This document shows, piece after piece, positions 1-12,700 of a DNA stretch of 64,000 bases. Below the pieces are notes generated by a model, which saw only the letters and a list, made by a program, of their open reading frames with translations, ran no database searches and was not told the DNA's origin. This stretch comes from Prinia subflava (taxonomy: Eukaryota; Chordata; Aves; Passeriformes; Cisticolidae). The stretch spans positions 62,939,985 to 63,003,984 of the forward strand of contig NC_086248.1 of assembly GCF_021018805.1 (NCBI RefSeq), given 5' to 3'. Every line of letters starts with the position of its first letter. Within the stretch, counting starts at the first letter, position 1. The position numbers and the translations under genes were made by a program.

Positions 1-1537
1 TCCCCTTCAGAATTCTTATGCTACTTTCTGAAAAAAGAGGAGGAGGCAAACATGTCTTTCTTTAAAAAAAGGAAAAGAGAAAAAAAGCTTAGCATTTACT
101 AGTGTCTGTATTTTTTTAAAAAATACAAATATTTTTGAGAGTCATTAACTGAGCCCAGTAAAATCTTTACCTTACAGCAGGGACTCTCTGGCAGATTAGC
201 CTCAGTTTTTTGACCTATCATGATTGTAATTCATATTCAAATTACACTGGCATTAGCTCAAGAAAATTGCAACATTTTCAATGCTATAATGAGAACAAAT
301 TTAAATCCATCATTCCAAACTGCTGTATATGTAATATTTATTTCCTATTGTTTGTTTTCCAGCAAGGAGAAAGTCCATGTTGTATTTCCACATGAGAAAC
401 AAACTTTGTGCATTAAAATGCAGTATTTGTATGTTCAGTTTTATTTTGCTAGACAGGGCTCATTTGAAAATGGTATCTTTTACAATATTATAAAAACAAG
501 AACACAAGTCAATAGAAAAATGGAAGTATGCCTCTTCAAGTTTATTTATTTTTTTTGTCATTGGTAGGACACTGTCCTACTTTGCCATGTTTCTGAAATA
601 AGCCTTGTCCTGCATGTTCCCAAATGAATAGAGCTAGAGGATAAAAATGGAATTCCTGAATATACTACAATGCAGAAGAATACATCTCCTTTTTAAGTTG
701 TTGTAATGAATTTTCTAAAAATAAAGGACAATGAACACAATTTTCTGAACAGTGAGAGATTTGTATCAGAACTACAATTTGAGCTATTGTAGGTTTTTGT
801 TGCATTTTCCCAAGGTTTATTACTTTTTAAACTGATTTGCATGTAGCATGAAAGTTACCCAGCTGTTCAGATGAATACATTACTTTTGGCTTTCAAACAC
901 ACAAAAAGGAGGGAAGACTTTGTGTGTGTGAAGGAAAGAAAAGGGGAAACAGAGTGGATTATATGTTATGTTTTATATAAAAAGGACATATAATCATTCA
1001 GGGAAAGCAAAAAAAAAAAGGCAGGGAGAAATATGCATGGTACTTAAATGAGTGGTAAAAGCCTTTCTATGCAGTGGAAGTTTGTTAAGTAAAGCTTACT
1101 AAATCCTGGGAAGTGGTGAAGGACACTGCAGAAAAAGAAGATAGTCTCAGCTTCAACAGTTCTGAAAGCTAGTATTTTTGGCCTAAAGAAGGAAGAAGAT
1201 AAAGGTCTCTTAACATGTGTTAAAGTTCTAAGGCAGTATCTAACACCGAATTAGAAAGCAGAAAAAACACCACAGACTACTATCTGCTGCATTTTTTCTG
1301 TGGAATTCCTGCACAGTTTTGCTAATCCAATCCCAGAAATTACAAACTATTTGTACTGCATTCTAAACAGCTCCTGACAAAATATTCTTTTGAAAATTAA
1401 AACTGAATAAAATTTAGATTTTAATTGTTTTTTCTAGCTGGGATCAAAGCCTCATGTATGTGCCCACACAAGACCTAACAAGAGTGAGGGTCCTGTTTAT
1501 TAAGATTGATATTGTTGTTATATTGCAAAACAGCTGT
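1..1537. other. Unique AT-rich DNA, no gene seen
   Basis: No repeat family, splice-flanked exon or RNA gene could be recognised here. The ORFs of 61 and 115 codons near 210-567 overlap in different frames, have no exon-like borders and read as chance ORFs in AT-rich sequence. Short A-rich runs occur near 61-90 and 1007-1019. Confidence 0.6.
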
Positions 1538-3085
1538 GATAGGAAGGAAGCTCTGAAGATTATTTAGGCCAATCAACTTCTCAAATGTTCATCAGGGCCA
1601 TGTTTAGTTGAGGTTTTAATATCTCTAAGGATACAGTCTTCAAAATCTCTCTGAGCAGCTGTATATGACCTTGATTTCAGTAAACATATTCTAATTTGGT
1701 TTACAGAATACGTTTTTTATAACATCTAGAGGGAAGTAACATTATTTCCATTAGTGGCTATTGCCTTTTCTCTTGGCACTGGGCACCACTAATAATCTGA
1801 ATCTGTCTTCTTTACCTCATTTAGACAGGTGCTTTCACACATTGACCTGATCCCCCTGAGTCTTTTCAACTTCAGGCTGAACAGAGCTGGTTCTCTGTTT
1901 TGTTTTGTGACAGAAGCTCCAGTATCTAAGTTTTTGTGTCTCTTTGCTGGACTTACACCATGTCTTTCTTTCTCTGGGAAGCTCAAAACTGGGCCTAGCT
2001 CTTCAGATGCCTCACTAGGGCTAAGTGGAGAGGAATGATAATTTCCTTCATCCCAGTGGAAAGATTTCTCTTAATGAAGCCAGAGGCTATTGAATTTTGA
2101 TGCAAGGGTACACTGTTGTCTCTTTGTCAGATTAGTGTTCATTCAGACAGAATTTCTGCACTACAAACCCCTGGGCTACACCTCTAGTAGGTGATCTCAA
2201 GCTGGACTTTGTTCTGTTGATGGAAAACCTGAGTTTAGTAATAATTTCTTTGTTTGAAGGCCTGGTTTGCTGTCTTACCTACTTTGGTATCTCGCTTTGT
2301 TTTTCTTGTCTGATTCTGTCCATCTCTGCCCATTTTTCTAGTCTGTACCTCATCATTTTGTATGTAAGAATGTTGTGGGAGACAATGCTAAAAGCCTTGA
2401 TAAAATGAAGATAAACAACATCAGCTACGGGTCAGCCCTTTCCTACAGAGCTGGTCACTATATAACAGAAAACTGTCGGATTGGTTAAGGATATAACTAA
2501 ATAAATTCATACTGACTAATACCAATTTCCTTTGTGACTTTCATATGTTTTGAAATGGCTTCCAAGAAGATTTCCACTCTAACCTTCCCAGGGACTAAGA
2601 TCACAGAGAAAATATTCTGAGTTGGAAGGGACCCAGAAGGATCAAGTCCAACTCCAAAGTGAATGGCCCGCACAGGGATAGAAGCCATAACCTTGGTGTT
2701 ATCAGCACCATGCTCTGACAAGCTGAGATAGTCTCTGCTGATGCTGACCAGTCTGTAGTTCTTCTGATCTTTCAAAGATAATTGAGCATAGTCTTGCAAT
2801 GACAGCGGCCTGCTTCCCCAGGTCTCCTGAGTGCATCCTTGTAGGTCCTGCAGACTCATGTGCTCAGTTTGTTTAAGTGTTCCCTGACATGATCCTCCTC
2901 CACTGAGGGTAAATCTTTCTTGCAAAAGGATTCTTCACTGGTCTCAAGGAGCTGAAACTGTTGAAGGCAAGTTTTACCAGGAAAGAATAGTAAGTGAATG
3001 TGATGCCTTAAGCTTTAGCTTTCAAATTTTCAGCTTCTGTGCTGCCTAGGGATGTAGTTCTGAGCTCATATTAAGTCCCAGTAGG
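1538..3085 (-). mobile_element. Old CR1 LINE relic, RT region to 3' UTR, minus strand
   Basis: Read on the minus strand this is a degraded chicken-repeat-1 (CR1) non-LTR retrotransposon. The 3' UTR part (about 1538-1860) keeps the family phrases for 'ttggcactgggcaccact' (about 1775-1793) and the 'gacctgatccccctgagtct' block (about 1844-1863). The end of the reverse-transcriptase ORF is visible near 2497-2600, where the minus frame reads VPGKVRVEIFLEAISKHMK, a good match to the CR1 'PGKVMEQ..L..ISKHM' block that follows the NYRP motif. Upstream RT sequence continues to about 2930, and weaker CR1-like text reaches about 3085. Stops and frameshifts break the frame, so it is dead. A SINE sits inside it (2600-2731) and an LTR abuts its 5' side. 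The 142-codon minus ORF at 2497-2925 is a chance fusion of CR1 and SINE sequence and is not a gene. CR1 assignment is firm; exact ends and subfamily are not. Confidence 0.85.
2600..2731 (-). mobile_element. TguSINE1-like SINE (tRNA-Ile head, CR1 tail), nested in CR1
   Basis: The tRNA-derived head lies at about 2664-2731 on the minus strand. It runs from a D-arm 'agctcag..ggttagagc'-like start through the 'atggtgctaataac'-type anticodon region to a decayed B box and the 'gggcca' acceptor end. The tail at 2600-2663 is the CR1-type 3' end (complement of 'gttggaagggaccc'), which lets the SINE borrow CR1 reverse transcriptase. This head-tail pairing is known from passerine TguSINE1. It interrupts the older CR1 between the 'cttcccaggga' and 'gctgaccagtctgtagtt' segments, which are adjacent in CR1 consensus, so the order of insertion is clear. 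The B-box CpG is lost and the copy is probably not transcribable. Confidence 0.85.
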
Positions 3086-3259
3086 CTTTCTTCACAGAGT
3101 AGGGAGACAAAACATAATTTTCCTGCTGAGGATCAAGGACAACTTTCAGCCAAACAGCATAAACAATGGTGGACTCAAGAGAGAAAACAAGAAGGTCGAG
3201 TCCTTATAACCTGAAGCTGTAACGGGACAATTAAATGGTCCATTTGCAAATGGACCAAT

Positions 3260-3267
3260 ATGCAAAT
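3260..3267 (+). promoter_or_regulatory. Octamer (POU) site ATGCAAAT in LTR U3
   Basis: A perfect octamer motif lies 12 bases before the LTR TATA box, inside one copy of a duplicated segment; the other copy at about 3242-3250 reads ATTTGCAAA. Octamer sites bind POU-domain factors. Placement just upstream of TATA suggests a former LTR enhancer element. Function today is unknown. Confidence 0.5.
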
Positions 3268-3278
3268 GGACCAAAACT

Positions 3279-3286
3279 TATAAAAA
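3279..3286 (+). promoter_or_regulatory. LTR TATA box
   Basis: TATAAAAA is followed by an AATAAA at 3341-3346, about 55 bases later, as expected for a compact LTR U3-R arrangement. Confidence 0.5.
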
Positions 3287-3408
3287 TATAAGACTCCTTG
3301 GTCCTCCTGTCCTGCCTAAGGTGGATCCTGGAGGCCTTTCAATAAATACCTACTTTATTCTCTAGCTCTGTCCAGTCTCTGTGTCAGGTCAGCCTTTCCA
3401 ATGCATCA

Positions 3409-6400
3409 ATGGTATTCACTCTTCTCCATGTTCTTTTAGTACAAATATGAAATACTTATGCAGAACCTAGACAGGCTCAACTTTTCTACTGCTAATTTCC
3501 ATCTCACCATCCCTTCCTCACCCTCAAGTGAAAGGACTGATTTTATTCTCTGAAATTATGGGAAAATTAATTCTGCAGTGAATTCATACCTCAGCATTCC
3601 GGATATGCATTTTGTATGGATGACTATATTTCTTTTTCTTGGTCAGCAGTCTCCATATGCCTAGGTGTAGTACTTCTTACAACAGCAGATAGTTATTAGA
3701 GATAGAATAAGTAATGAATATGAGCAGCAGTTTGCTCTGAGTCACTATTATAAGCATCTTTGGTATATTAGCTTTAGCTAGCCTAAGCAGAAATTAGAGG
3801 AGTCGGGGACTTCCAAGGGCAAAAGTTTGGAGGAAATGCTTGAAGCAGCCAATATGCTTTCCCCTTATTCAGATATTCAGATGTGACAAAATGTTGCAAT
3901 CATAATCATACCTGGACTAAGCTGAAGCACATATTCCCATATAAAGATGTCTGAATGTTTTTAAACTTCACTGCTGAACTTCTGTAAAATAAGTAAAGTT
4001 CCCAACCTCAAGAGAAATGTCCTTGTTAAGTGCTTCTTTGAGTTTTACTCTTGGTATTACATAGATATATTTTACAGAAGATAGAGGTCATTTATTTCTT
4101 TCAGTACCTTTGTAATCTTCATGTAAACATGAAGATTTTCTTACACATATGTTGTTCTACCAAATCATTTGCAATTTATGCACTTTTGTCTTCACATTTC
4201 TCGTTTTAGCTATTCAAGTATAATTTTTTCAGTCATTATAATGAAGATTTGGGGCTTTTCCTTATGTTTTGGTGGGTTCGTGGATTTAATGTGATTAATC
4301 ACCTGACATCTGAGGAAATCGAGGTGACAAATGGATAAAGCAGATTTGTCAACAGGATTTTTTGCATTCTGTTTTAATTTAGGGTCAGAGCTTAATCTGG
4401 GTCTTCATGCACTGGTTTCAGGTTCACATCTGGTAGGTTTAGAGGAAGAGGTAGCTGTGTCAGTGAGTTATTTGATCTTTTGATCTCAGATTAATTGACT
4501 CTAAAACCTTAAGAGTGGAAGAAATTTTATGTAAAAAAAAAGAAACAGGCAAGAAAAAGTTTTTCCAGACTGAGATTTCAAAAGTTTCCCTGTCTCTTAC
4601 TAAGACAAAGCTGACCTTTTGAAGTTTTCAGTGAAGAAACAGCCACAAATCCAAAATAAACAATGCTGCAATAGCAACATACTCAAAAGTAGTGTCATGC
4701 CTGGTTGGCACCTTAAAACTCATGTCCTACAAACCATTGCAGTGTTTTTATTTTTGAAAGCAGGTTATTTTAGAGACCTTAAAAGAGAAGAAGAAAGGCT
4801 AGTGGGAGTGGGAAAGAGCCATTGGACTAAAACAACCATTTTACGTAGATCTTCAAAAGTGCAAATAAGGTTAAGAATTCCAGAAAAAGCAACAAAGCAG
4901 TAACAGTATCATCTTTGTAATGAATAAATTGAATGTGGTTTCTCTGGGTACCCTAAATGTTCTCAGCAATCCCCAGCAGAGAATGCTGTAATTCTCTGTA
5001 TGTTGAGTAAACCTGGGATGCAGAAGAAATTACATGGGGAATAGAAAAGCAAAAAAAAAATTGTCAGGGTGTTGTATAGTTTGGCCTATTATTCTTATAT
5101 ATAATCAAGATATATCTGGGCTGTGAACCCAGATCACAAAATTATTTCCAAGTCTTGTCCAACTTTTGAAAGACGTTTCCAAATTCTACAGTTTTAGAGT
5201 TATCCTTGAGAAGTACAAAGAATTTCCACAATATAGAAACATACCTGTAAAACAAATACTCCTAAAGAATAAGGTATTGATTCCTTCTTCCTGAGTCTTG
5301 AAAGTATTGTGGTATTAAGCAATATGGATTTAGAAAAGAAAATGTGACAAGTAAAAACAGTCACAGGGGTGTCAAGTCCAGAGACTGATTTGATTTATTT
5401 TCTTCCTTCCTTTCTTCCTTCCTGCAATCCAGCTACTTGAAGAGAAGGGAGAAAGGAAGAATTATGACATTCAGTCTTGGACAAGAAACTAAAATGAAGT
5501 TCCTAAAATAAGAAGGAGAGACAGAGAGAGAGACAGATGGCAATAAAAGGTGTGATGAGAAACATGAGGGAAACCAGGAGATATTCCATTTGCACCTTGG
5601 TCCAGAAGAAAGAAAACCCCAAGAGGGTGCAGCTTTAATAAAAGCAGATGAACTGTAACAAGGCTCCCCCAGGTCAAATGATGCTTCAATTGTACATATG
5701 TGGGCAACAGAGACCATAAGAGATAAGGAAAGATATATTAATTATAGGCAAAGAAACAGAATTTAAATTAACCCACTAAAGGTCACCTACACTTGAAAAA
5801 CATGAAGGGACATAGCTTACAGGAGATTCATATGATCACCCACAGAAACACTATCCCAGATTGTGGGGTTTATTTTAAGATTAGCTTGGGGTCTGTTTCA
5901 AACTCGGTCTAGTATTTTGTGATTAAGAACATAATCTTTTATTTTTCTAGAATAACTGCATATCATTTTCATCCTTGCCTCTGCCTGGTAATGAGCACCT
6001 CAGGGGAGATCTGACAGGAACTAAGTATTTTGTTCCTAACTGAGAAGCAATAGAATGGAGCTATGCATTCTTCCCAGTGGCCTCCTCATCCAAATTGTCA
6101 TATGATTGTCTCAGGATTCAGGCCATGTTTTCTTAGCATGTTTCACAGCAAGTGAGTCTGAAGACCAGTAATGCCTCAGGTAATACCTCCCATCTGTAAT
6201 GCTAATCTTCTGGAGAGAAATTCTGACAAAATTATCTGGTACCACTGTTTGAAAACTGGAGCTAGCAACCAAATGGTTCTTGTATTCAGGAATGCCAACA
6301 AATATCTTTGGAGTGAAAATGTAAGAGGAAGGGAAAAACCAGAAGGAATAATTATAAGTAGCAGGGCAGAAAGAATCAAAACTGTAACTTAGGATACCAG

Positions 6401-8848
6401 AAAAAATATCCATATTCAAACATTTGGAACCAAATAAGGTACAATGAAGAAAATATTATTGGGAAAACAAAGAAACTGAGGATATCTTCACTTTCTCCAT
6501 CTATCTTGATTGCCTTTTTAGGATAAAGGAAAGAGCTGAGACAGTCTGGAGTTTATTAAAAACCTCATTCAATTTTCCTTTGTTAATTAGGAAAAATCAA
6601 GGAAGAGATACACAAGCTCTATTTGATTAGAAGTATTTATGAAACTTTATGTCCTAACAGATTGCATTTCAAAGTCATCCACAAAGTCATGAGTGCTTTA
6701 AAGTAGTTCTCTTCTGATCTTTTAGATTCAATTATTCAGACATTTTTTCTGGAGATGCTAACATCACATCACATGCAGAGTCTGTCTCATATTTGTCCAA
6801 CACAGTTTATAAGACAAGGCTTTAACCCGGGACATTTAAGCAGCTGTACTTTGCTTTTGTGCAGCAGCCAGACATTCAAACTGTCATCTTCATTAGCATC
6901 AATTCTCTTGTGTTCCTGAATCCTAGAACCTTTCTCAGCAGCATCTGCACCTCCCAGTGCTCTCCACAAATGAGCAAATTTTCACTATATAAACAGATCA
7001 GTACTTTCGGGACTAGATCCTAAGCATTATCCTCTCTTCAGTCCCTTCTTCATATTAAATGTAAGTAGAAAACTCTTCCTTAGTACACAATGAGTCACCA
7101 AAGTATCTTATGGAGAGACATGCATGTCCTAGCAGTAAAGTCTATAAGCCTGCATATAAGCTAAAAGATCTGCTTCATACTGCCTAAATTTTAAAATCAT
7201 GCCCAGCAGTTATGCCTGCTCCCTTATCACCTTTGCTATCTCCTCCCATGTCAGTATTATTAATTTTCCCATTACATTAATTCATCCACAATTAGTTACT
7301 AATTTTTAATATATTTTTCAGTTTCATCTATACATTGCAGGGAATTTAGAGTGTCCAGTGGGTTATGATTGGGTAGATACTTTTGTCTCCCTAGGCAGAC
7401 ATGGAAATATGCAATAAACTTCATTGAAGCCCTCACAATAATTTATTTTCTATTTCTGTGCAATTACAGAATAAAAGCAATAAGATCAAACTTCAGTATA
7501 ACTGAAAGAATAGTATATCTTAGAGATATATTTGTTTTAACATTCAAATTCCTCTGTTATAGCTGCAGCACATTTTTTCTGCACAGAGAACCTGTCTCAG
7601 ATGCCTCTGAAGTTAATATTAAATAATTATTTTAGAAATGCAAAAGCCAGAGTGCCTTTTTCTTTTTTACTTTTACTCTGTGGTACCAGCCATGGGTTCA
7701 CTTGGGAATTATTAACCTTCTTCATTTAGTGTACAAAATTAAAACAAGAAGTAACAAAACCTTGGAATACTTTCTTTTGGCAACAAGCACTATGCTGAGC
7801 TTCTTTTATTATAAATCAGCATAACTCTTTGTTTACTTAAACTTGCTGACATTTGCACCTCCAGCTTTTAATGTTCCAGAGGTGACTCTCAGAGCTACAG
7901 AGTGTTTCAGCTGTTAGCAAGGCACCTGGGTTAAAGTCAATTAGAGAGGAGATATTCAGCAGCTCTTCAAACCAGACCTATGTATTAGAACCATTCAAGA
8001 AATGTATGCTTTTATCTGAAAGCTGGATTGAAATATAAATTTTTCATTTTGGGTCATTTTTTTCATTTCACTTTGTATAATTCTTTTTCCTTTTTGCTGA
8101 AAAGGAAACCTAGTCACTTGGGGTTCATGCAAAATATTTTGTTCAGTCTGAAACAGAATATTTTATTTTAGCATATTTGAAATAAAAGGTAAAAGAAGCA
8201 ACATTTTAGATAAGAGAAATGTAACCTAATGTTTCATTCTTGTCTAATAACCCGGTGCTCAGGGGATTCATATAAAGTTGTGAAATGCACAAGGTCAAGA
8301 CCTTTCTTGATGTAGGGATCTGACCATCCACAGCACATAAAGCAGGCTCGAATATTTTGGTGGAGGTAGCTCTTCTTCAGTCAGTTCTGTCAGAGCCACG
8401 ATATTCTGCACCCCCTATTTAAATATTCATGGGACAAGAGGATGGCATAAAAATGACTTCATGGCCTGCTTTTTCAGGTGTTCTTCTGGGCAGGATAAAT
8501 TAATTCAAATCCCTGCTCTGAGTCAGCCAAAAATAGAACTGCAACTTTGAAGGGTTCCAGCACCACACTTTTGGGGGAAAGGAGGCTTTGTGTAACTAGA
8601 TTTTATGCCAAATGCTTATAAGCTGTCTTCACATTTCAGAATGCTCTATCACTCCTATTTGGAACAGTAAATATTTGTCTCTGAGCTGTGTTTTTCACTG
8701 AGGGGACTGATTTGTTGACATTGTAGTATCCAGCTATACTGGATATCTTTAATAAAATACATATACTGAAAAGACATTGGCCAAAGAAGAAGTTATTTCC
8801 ACTTATCAGACAGCATAAAAATACTTGATAACACTAAAAAGTTTCTCA
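3409..8848. other. Mostly unique DNA; no gene recognised
   Basis: No convincing repeat was seen apart from possible continuation of the old CR1 just after the LTR (about 3409-3540). Small purine-rich runs occur (GA-rich at 5511-5536). The minus ORF at 6111-6419 and the 60-codon minus ORF at 6787-6969 have protein-like stretches but poor donor sites. A weak exon-like segment on the minus strand at 7837-7910 is discussed in the findings. The rest looks like ordinary intron or intergenic DNA. Confidence 0.5.
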
Positions 8849-8889
8849 ATCTCTCTCCCTCTCCTCCCCCGCACCCCCCACCCCTTTCT
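8849..8889. repeat. Polypyrimidine tract, C-rich
   Basis: A near-pure C/T run changes from CT repeats to C runs broken by GCA and A (ccccgcaccccccacccc). Low-complexity sequence, possibly prone to unusual DNA structure. Confidence 0.8.
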
Positions 8890-9577
8890 ATAATATTTTA
8901 AATAATTGTCAGGAAGAATAAGTCCTCATAATCACATCCAACACTGAGTGTTTCCAAGGAAGAGATTATTCCAAAACTATCTGTAGAGAAGGTCTGAAGC
9001 AGTGTTTGAAGAACACATTTTAAAGTAAACTCCCAAGATGTGTATTTTTTGGCAGTTAGGCCAATGTCAAATTATAATTACAATATATTATAAGTCTATG
9101 CAAGTCAAGGAAATTGTCTGCATTTTCACACATGCTGCACCTAGTGCAGGAGGGATATATTGCTACAGTGGACCTCATTCTGTAATCTCTGGGACAAGGA
9201 AAATATACAATGGGAGCTGATGGGGAAAAAAGGCAACTTTGAAACTGAAAGCATCAGAAAATAAGGAAAGACAACAAGAGCTAGAAGATATTCCACTCTA
9301 CCAAACATTAGATGTCTTCATAGTAGGACTGTTACAGAGCTTTGCTGCCTCTTGAAGTCAAGGCTTCCTGGTAACCACAGGAAAGATTAATTATCTCTTT
9401 TGGAGCAATTAACTCTTTGGCTGAGCAGTTCTGAGGAAGACCAAAGCCCCTGACAAGAAGTGGTTTAGATATTTCTGTAAGAGTGACAGGGGACCATTGC
9501 ACAAGTCCATAGGTACCCTGCTTCCTTAGCCAGACGACCTCATTGCTGCTCTTTCTGGTTGGATACTAGAAAGCCAG

Positions 9578-9623
9578 CCTTCCTTCCTTCCTTCCTTCCT
9601 TCCTTCTTTCCTTCCTTCCTTCC
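9578..9623. repeat. (CCTT)n tetranucleotide microsatellite
   Basis: About eleven CCTT units with one interruption (cttt at about 9605). The long overlapping ORFs on both strands here are repeat translations (poly FLPS on plus, KEGR on minus) and not genes. Confidence 0.95.
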
Positions 9624-9742
9624 GCACCTTCTGCACGTTCTGCATCTTCCTTCCTTCCTCACCTTCCTTTCTTCCTTCTGCACCTTCCTTCTGCACCTTC
9701 CTTCTGCACCTTCCTTCTGCACCTTCTGTGCATTCCTTCCTT
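9624..9742. repeat. 13-bp minisatellite derived from the CCTT array
   Basis: Four copies of TTCTGCACCTTCC start at 9676, 9689, 9702 and 9715; the first three are complete and identical and the last is cut after nine bases. Upstream, at 9624-9660, related units (ctgcacgttctgcatcttcc) look like older variants. The minisatellite appears to have grown from the neighbouring CCTT array. Confidence 0.9.
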
Positions 9743-12700
9743 TTCCCTCACTCTCCCTGTCTAGCTCTTTCTCCTGCTTTTATAACTTTCTCCATTACCA
9801 ATCTGCGTGTGTCATCAGCTGTGAGCCCTGCTAATGCAACTGTGTGCAGGTGAATCTGTCCTGACATCCTTTGTCCAAGCTGCCCTGTGAACGGGATTGT
9901 AAAAGTGGCAGAGATATTACACTGAAAAAACACTAAAAGGAATTTTGAATAATAGAAAAAAAGCTGGAGACACAAAATCACACGATGAAAGAATAATGAA
10001 CTTTCAGGAGAGAAGATTTGGAAAGCAGAAGCAAAGAAATCAAAATCCAAAAGTGTTATCCAGATTTAAAACCAATATTAAAAATCCTGATACGGTGAAG
10101 AAAATAGCAAAAGGTATTAAGTATTCATGCCCAATTGTTTCCCATAATATTGCATTTGGTTATTTTCTTTACCATCCATGTGAGCTCTTTTTTGAGAAAT
10201 TTATTAAATGAAGCATGAAGAAAGGGTCTGGTACTTATCTATTTGATCATCTCTATAAAAAATGCATATAGGTGACCTCCCTTTTTCCACCTGATTTTGT
10301 TTCTTTTGTCATCTGTCTGAATGGTTGTAAATTAAGATGAAACAAGCAAGTTTGGTATTATATGTTTTATTTTCTATTTACTGGTTTCAGATTTGAGGCT
10401 AAGGCTCAAATTCTGAACGAAGGATAGTACAGCTTTTCTATTTTCCTATTCATAAGCAGAAGAATTGGATATTTCTGAAGCACATGAAGCAAATAAAAGT
10501 CACTTTTATTATTATTCATAACTAAAATTCTGATCTATTTTTATTCTTACTGTAGCTTTTATAGAGAGCTATGCATCTGAGTCAGCACCTCAAAGCAAAA
10601 CTCATTTCCATTTCATGACATCTCTTTTTCCTCCAATTACTTAGCTTCATTTCCTTCTCGTTTCATTTTTTCTCTTTTGACTCTCACTCACTCAGATGAA
10701 ATTGCTACACAGTGTAATTCTCCATTTGAGAGGGATATATCATATTCTTGAATAGGCTTTAGTTTAACTAGCCTTTCCTCTTTGTTTTTGGGGTTTTTTT
10801 TTCATTTTTTTAAACTGTAATAATTACATGCTCTTGACATATAGAGCTAAAATATAGAGAGGAGAAGACTGTATGGGAAGAATGCCCATTTGTGCATTTT
10901 ATTATGGCTGTTGTGGTCATATCTTCAAAGTGTCATTTTTCACTCTTCCTTCCCATACTGTTGTGTTGATGGCCTGTCAGGTTTCTAAATTTATCTCTTT
11001 CACATTTTTTGTACTCTTCATCTTCTCTCAAAGCTTGATTCTATTTATTGTTGCTCCTCTACTCTTCTTTCTTTTTCATACTATATATAATTTTTTCTGC
11101 TTTACTGTATTATCAGCTGTGATTTTCAAAACCTGAGTTATTTTCATCAATATTAGGATGCAAGACAATGTCAAATGTATGACTTTCCATGCACTTTCTC
11201 TTTAAATTTCAAGGTATGCAGTGTTCTTGAATAGTAAGAATTTCCAGAGAGAATCCTATAAAACATCTGACAGAAGTGCTAAGATATTAAAATTAAAAAA
11301 TTCACACCAGTCTGTAAATATATGTCCAGTCATTGCCTTTGCAGTAGATTTTCTTGGCATACATCCTTCACATGCCTAGAAACATGTAGGTACTCCAGTG
11401 CAGCCTTGGGAGGTAGTTCTATGAACCATCTATCTGCAATATGTGGGGAAGAAGATATTTTTTTATTATTAAAAAAAAAGTGCCTTTGTTTTAATTATAT
11501 AATAGATATTATAGAGGATATTGTGCTACATATAGAGGAAATGGAGTCTCAAATGTACAGGAAAGTGCTAACTGAGCTCGTTCCTCTACCAGATTTGATA
11601 ACTTGACATCCCTGCAACTTCCACGACCACAGAGGTCCAGTATATGAGGAAAAATTGAAACATATTTTGTTTACTCTCAAAGCAAGGACAGAAAAACAGA
11701 GTGTCCTGGATCTTACATATACTATTTTCCACAATAACTCTGGATTTTTTCTTAAAGTTTCCTTTGAAGAAAGAGAAATGACAATTATAGCAGTTAGTCT
11801 GCTATTAAAAATCATGTCCCCAATTCTCTAGAGTAGTTATTCAAAAATAGTCCACAGAAAAATATAACCCTGTAGTACTGCCAAGGTCAGTGAGAGTTAG
11901 GATTGTCAGAATAAATGTGGATTTTGCAATTGAAAACTTTGCATTAACCACCAACTACTTCTGAAGTTTTCCTTGATTTGAGCAAGTCAGATCTTTTAGC
12001 AATTTACTTCTTTTAGCAGGTTGCTTCTCTCCAGACATTATTTAATTTATCTGAGTGACATGATGATGACTGCATCAATGTGTAGCATCTCTGGGTCAGA
12101 TTCTTCAGTGAAATAAAGACAACATTTTCAGTTTGCTTTGATGACATAACCAAGTATCTAAAAGAACAATTATTACTGCAAAATGCATATGCCAAATGGA
12201 GAGTGTCCAGCTGCTCAGAGGGGAATGCTTTCCAAATAGAGGGTGCCCAAAAGACTGACAAAGGCTCTTATTTGTAATTCATCCAGGAGGACTGGCAGAT
12301 TTGGAGGACTCCTTTGTGGGTCTTTTAATCTGAGGACAGTAGAAACAAGGATCTCACCCCAAAGAATAATATACCCAATAATAAACCCAGAAGTAATAAG
12401 AAATTATTGGAGTCATCAAGCTGTAAGTAATCATGCAGTGGGGACTAAGAGATGCTAAGTGCAATTTTAACATCAGTACAGTACATTACTCACACTGGCT
12501 CTTAGTTCCATCCTCCATTCTTGACCAAAGACTTACTTGTTTTGGTTTTAGTTGGGATGTGAATTACTTAATTGAAAAACATCTGAAGCATTTTCAGTGC
12601 ATCTCTGGAATATGTACATTCTCTCAGACATACCTGTGCAGACTCTGCAGAGTTAAAAGGAGTAACACTAAAAATACCTTTATATTGGTCAGCAGCTCTG

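Larger units (their letters stand above)
3090..3408 (+). mobile_element. Solo ERV LTR, plus strand
   Basis: The layout is that of a retroviral LTR. A U3-like part contains a near-duplicate of 'gcaaatggacca' (about 3247-3272), then a TATA box TATAAAAA at 3279-3286, an AATAAA signal at 3341-3346, a pyrimidine-rich U5-like end, and a terminal CA at 3408. The text agrees with avian ERV LTRs I recall ('aataaatacctactttattc..ctctgtc.agtctctgt'). No gag, pol or env follows, so it is a solo LTR. The 5' border and target duplication are not clear. Sequence on both sides resembles CR1, so it may also have landed inside that element. Confidence 0.65.

Noticed and set aside
2664..2731. Functional tRNA-Ile gene
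   Set aside because: The tRNA-like part is fused to a CR1-type tail and has a decayed B box, so it is a SINE head.
2497..2925. 142-codon minus-strand ORF
   Set aside because: It runs through decayed CR1 reverse transcriptase and across a SINE insertion. The open frame is accidental and not a gene.
6111..6419. 102-codon minus-strand ORF with a pyrimidine-rich upstream
   Set aside because: The only donor (GGGAG|GTATTA) is poor and the frame fits no other candidate; more likely chance.
9540..9834. Overlapping ORFs on both strands at the CCTT repeat
   Set aside because: They are translations of a simple repeat, with repetitive FLPS/KEGR content.
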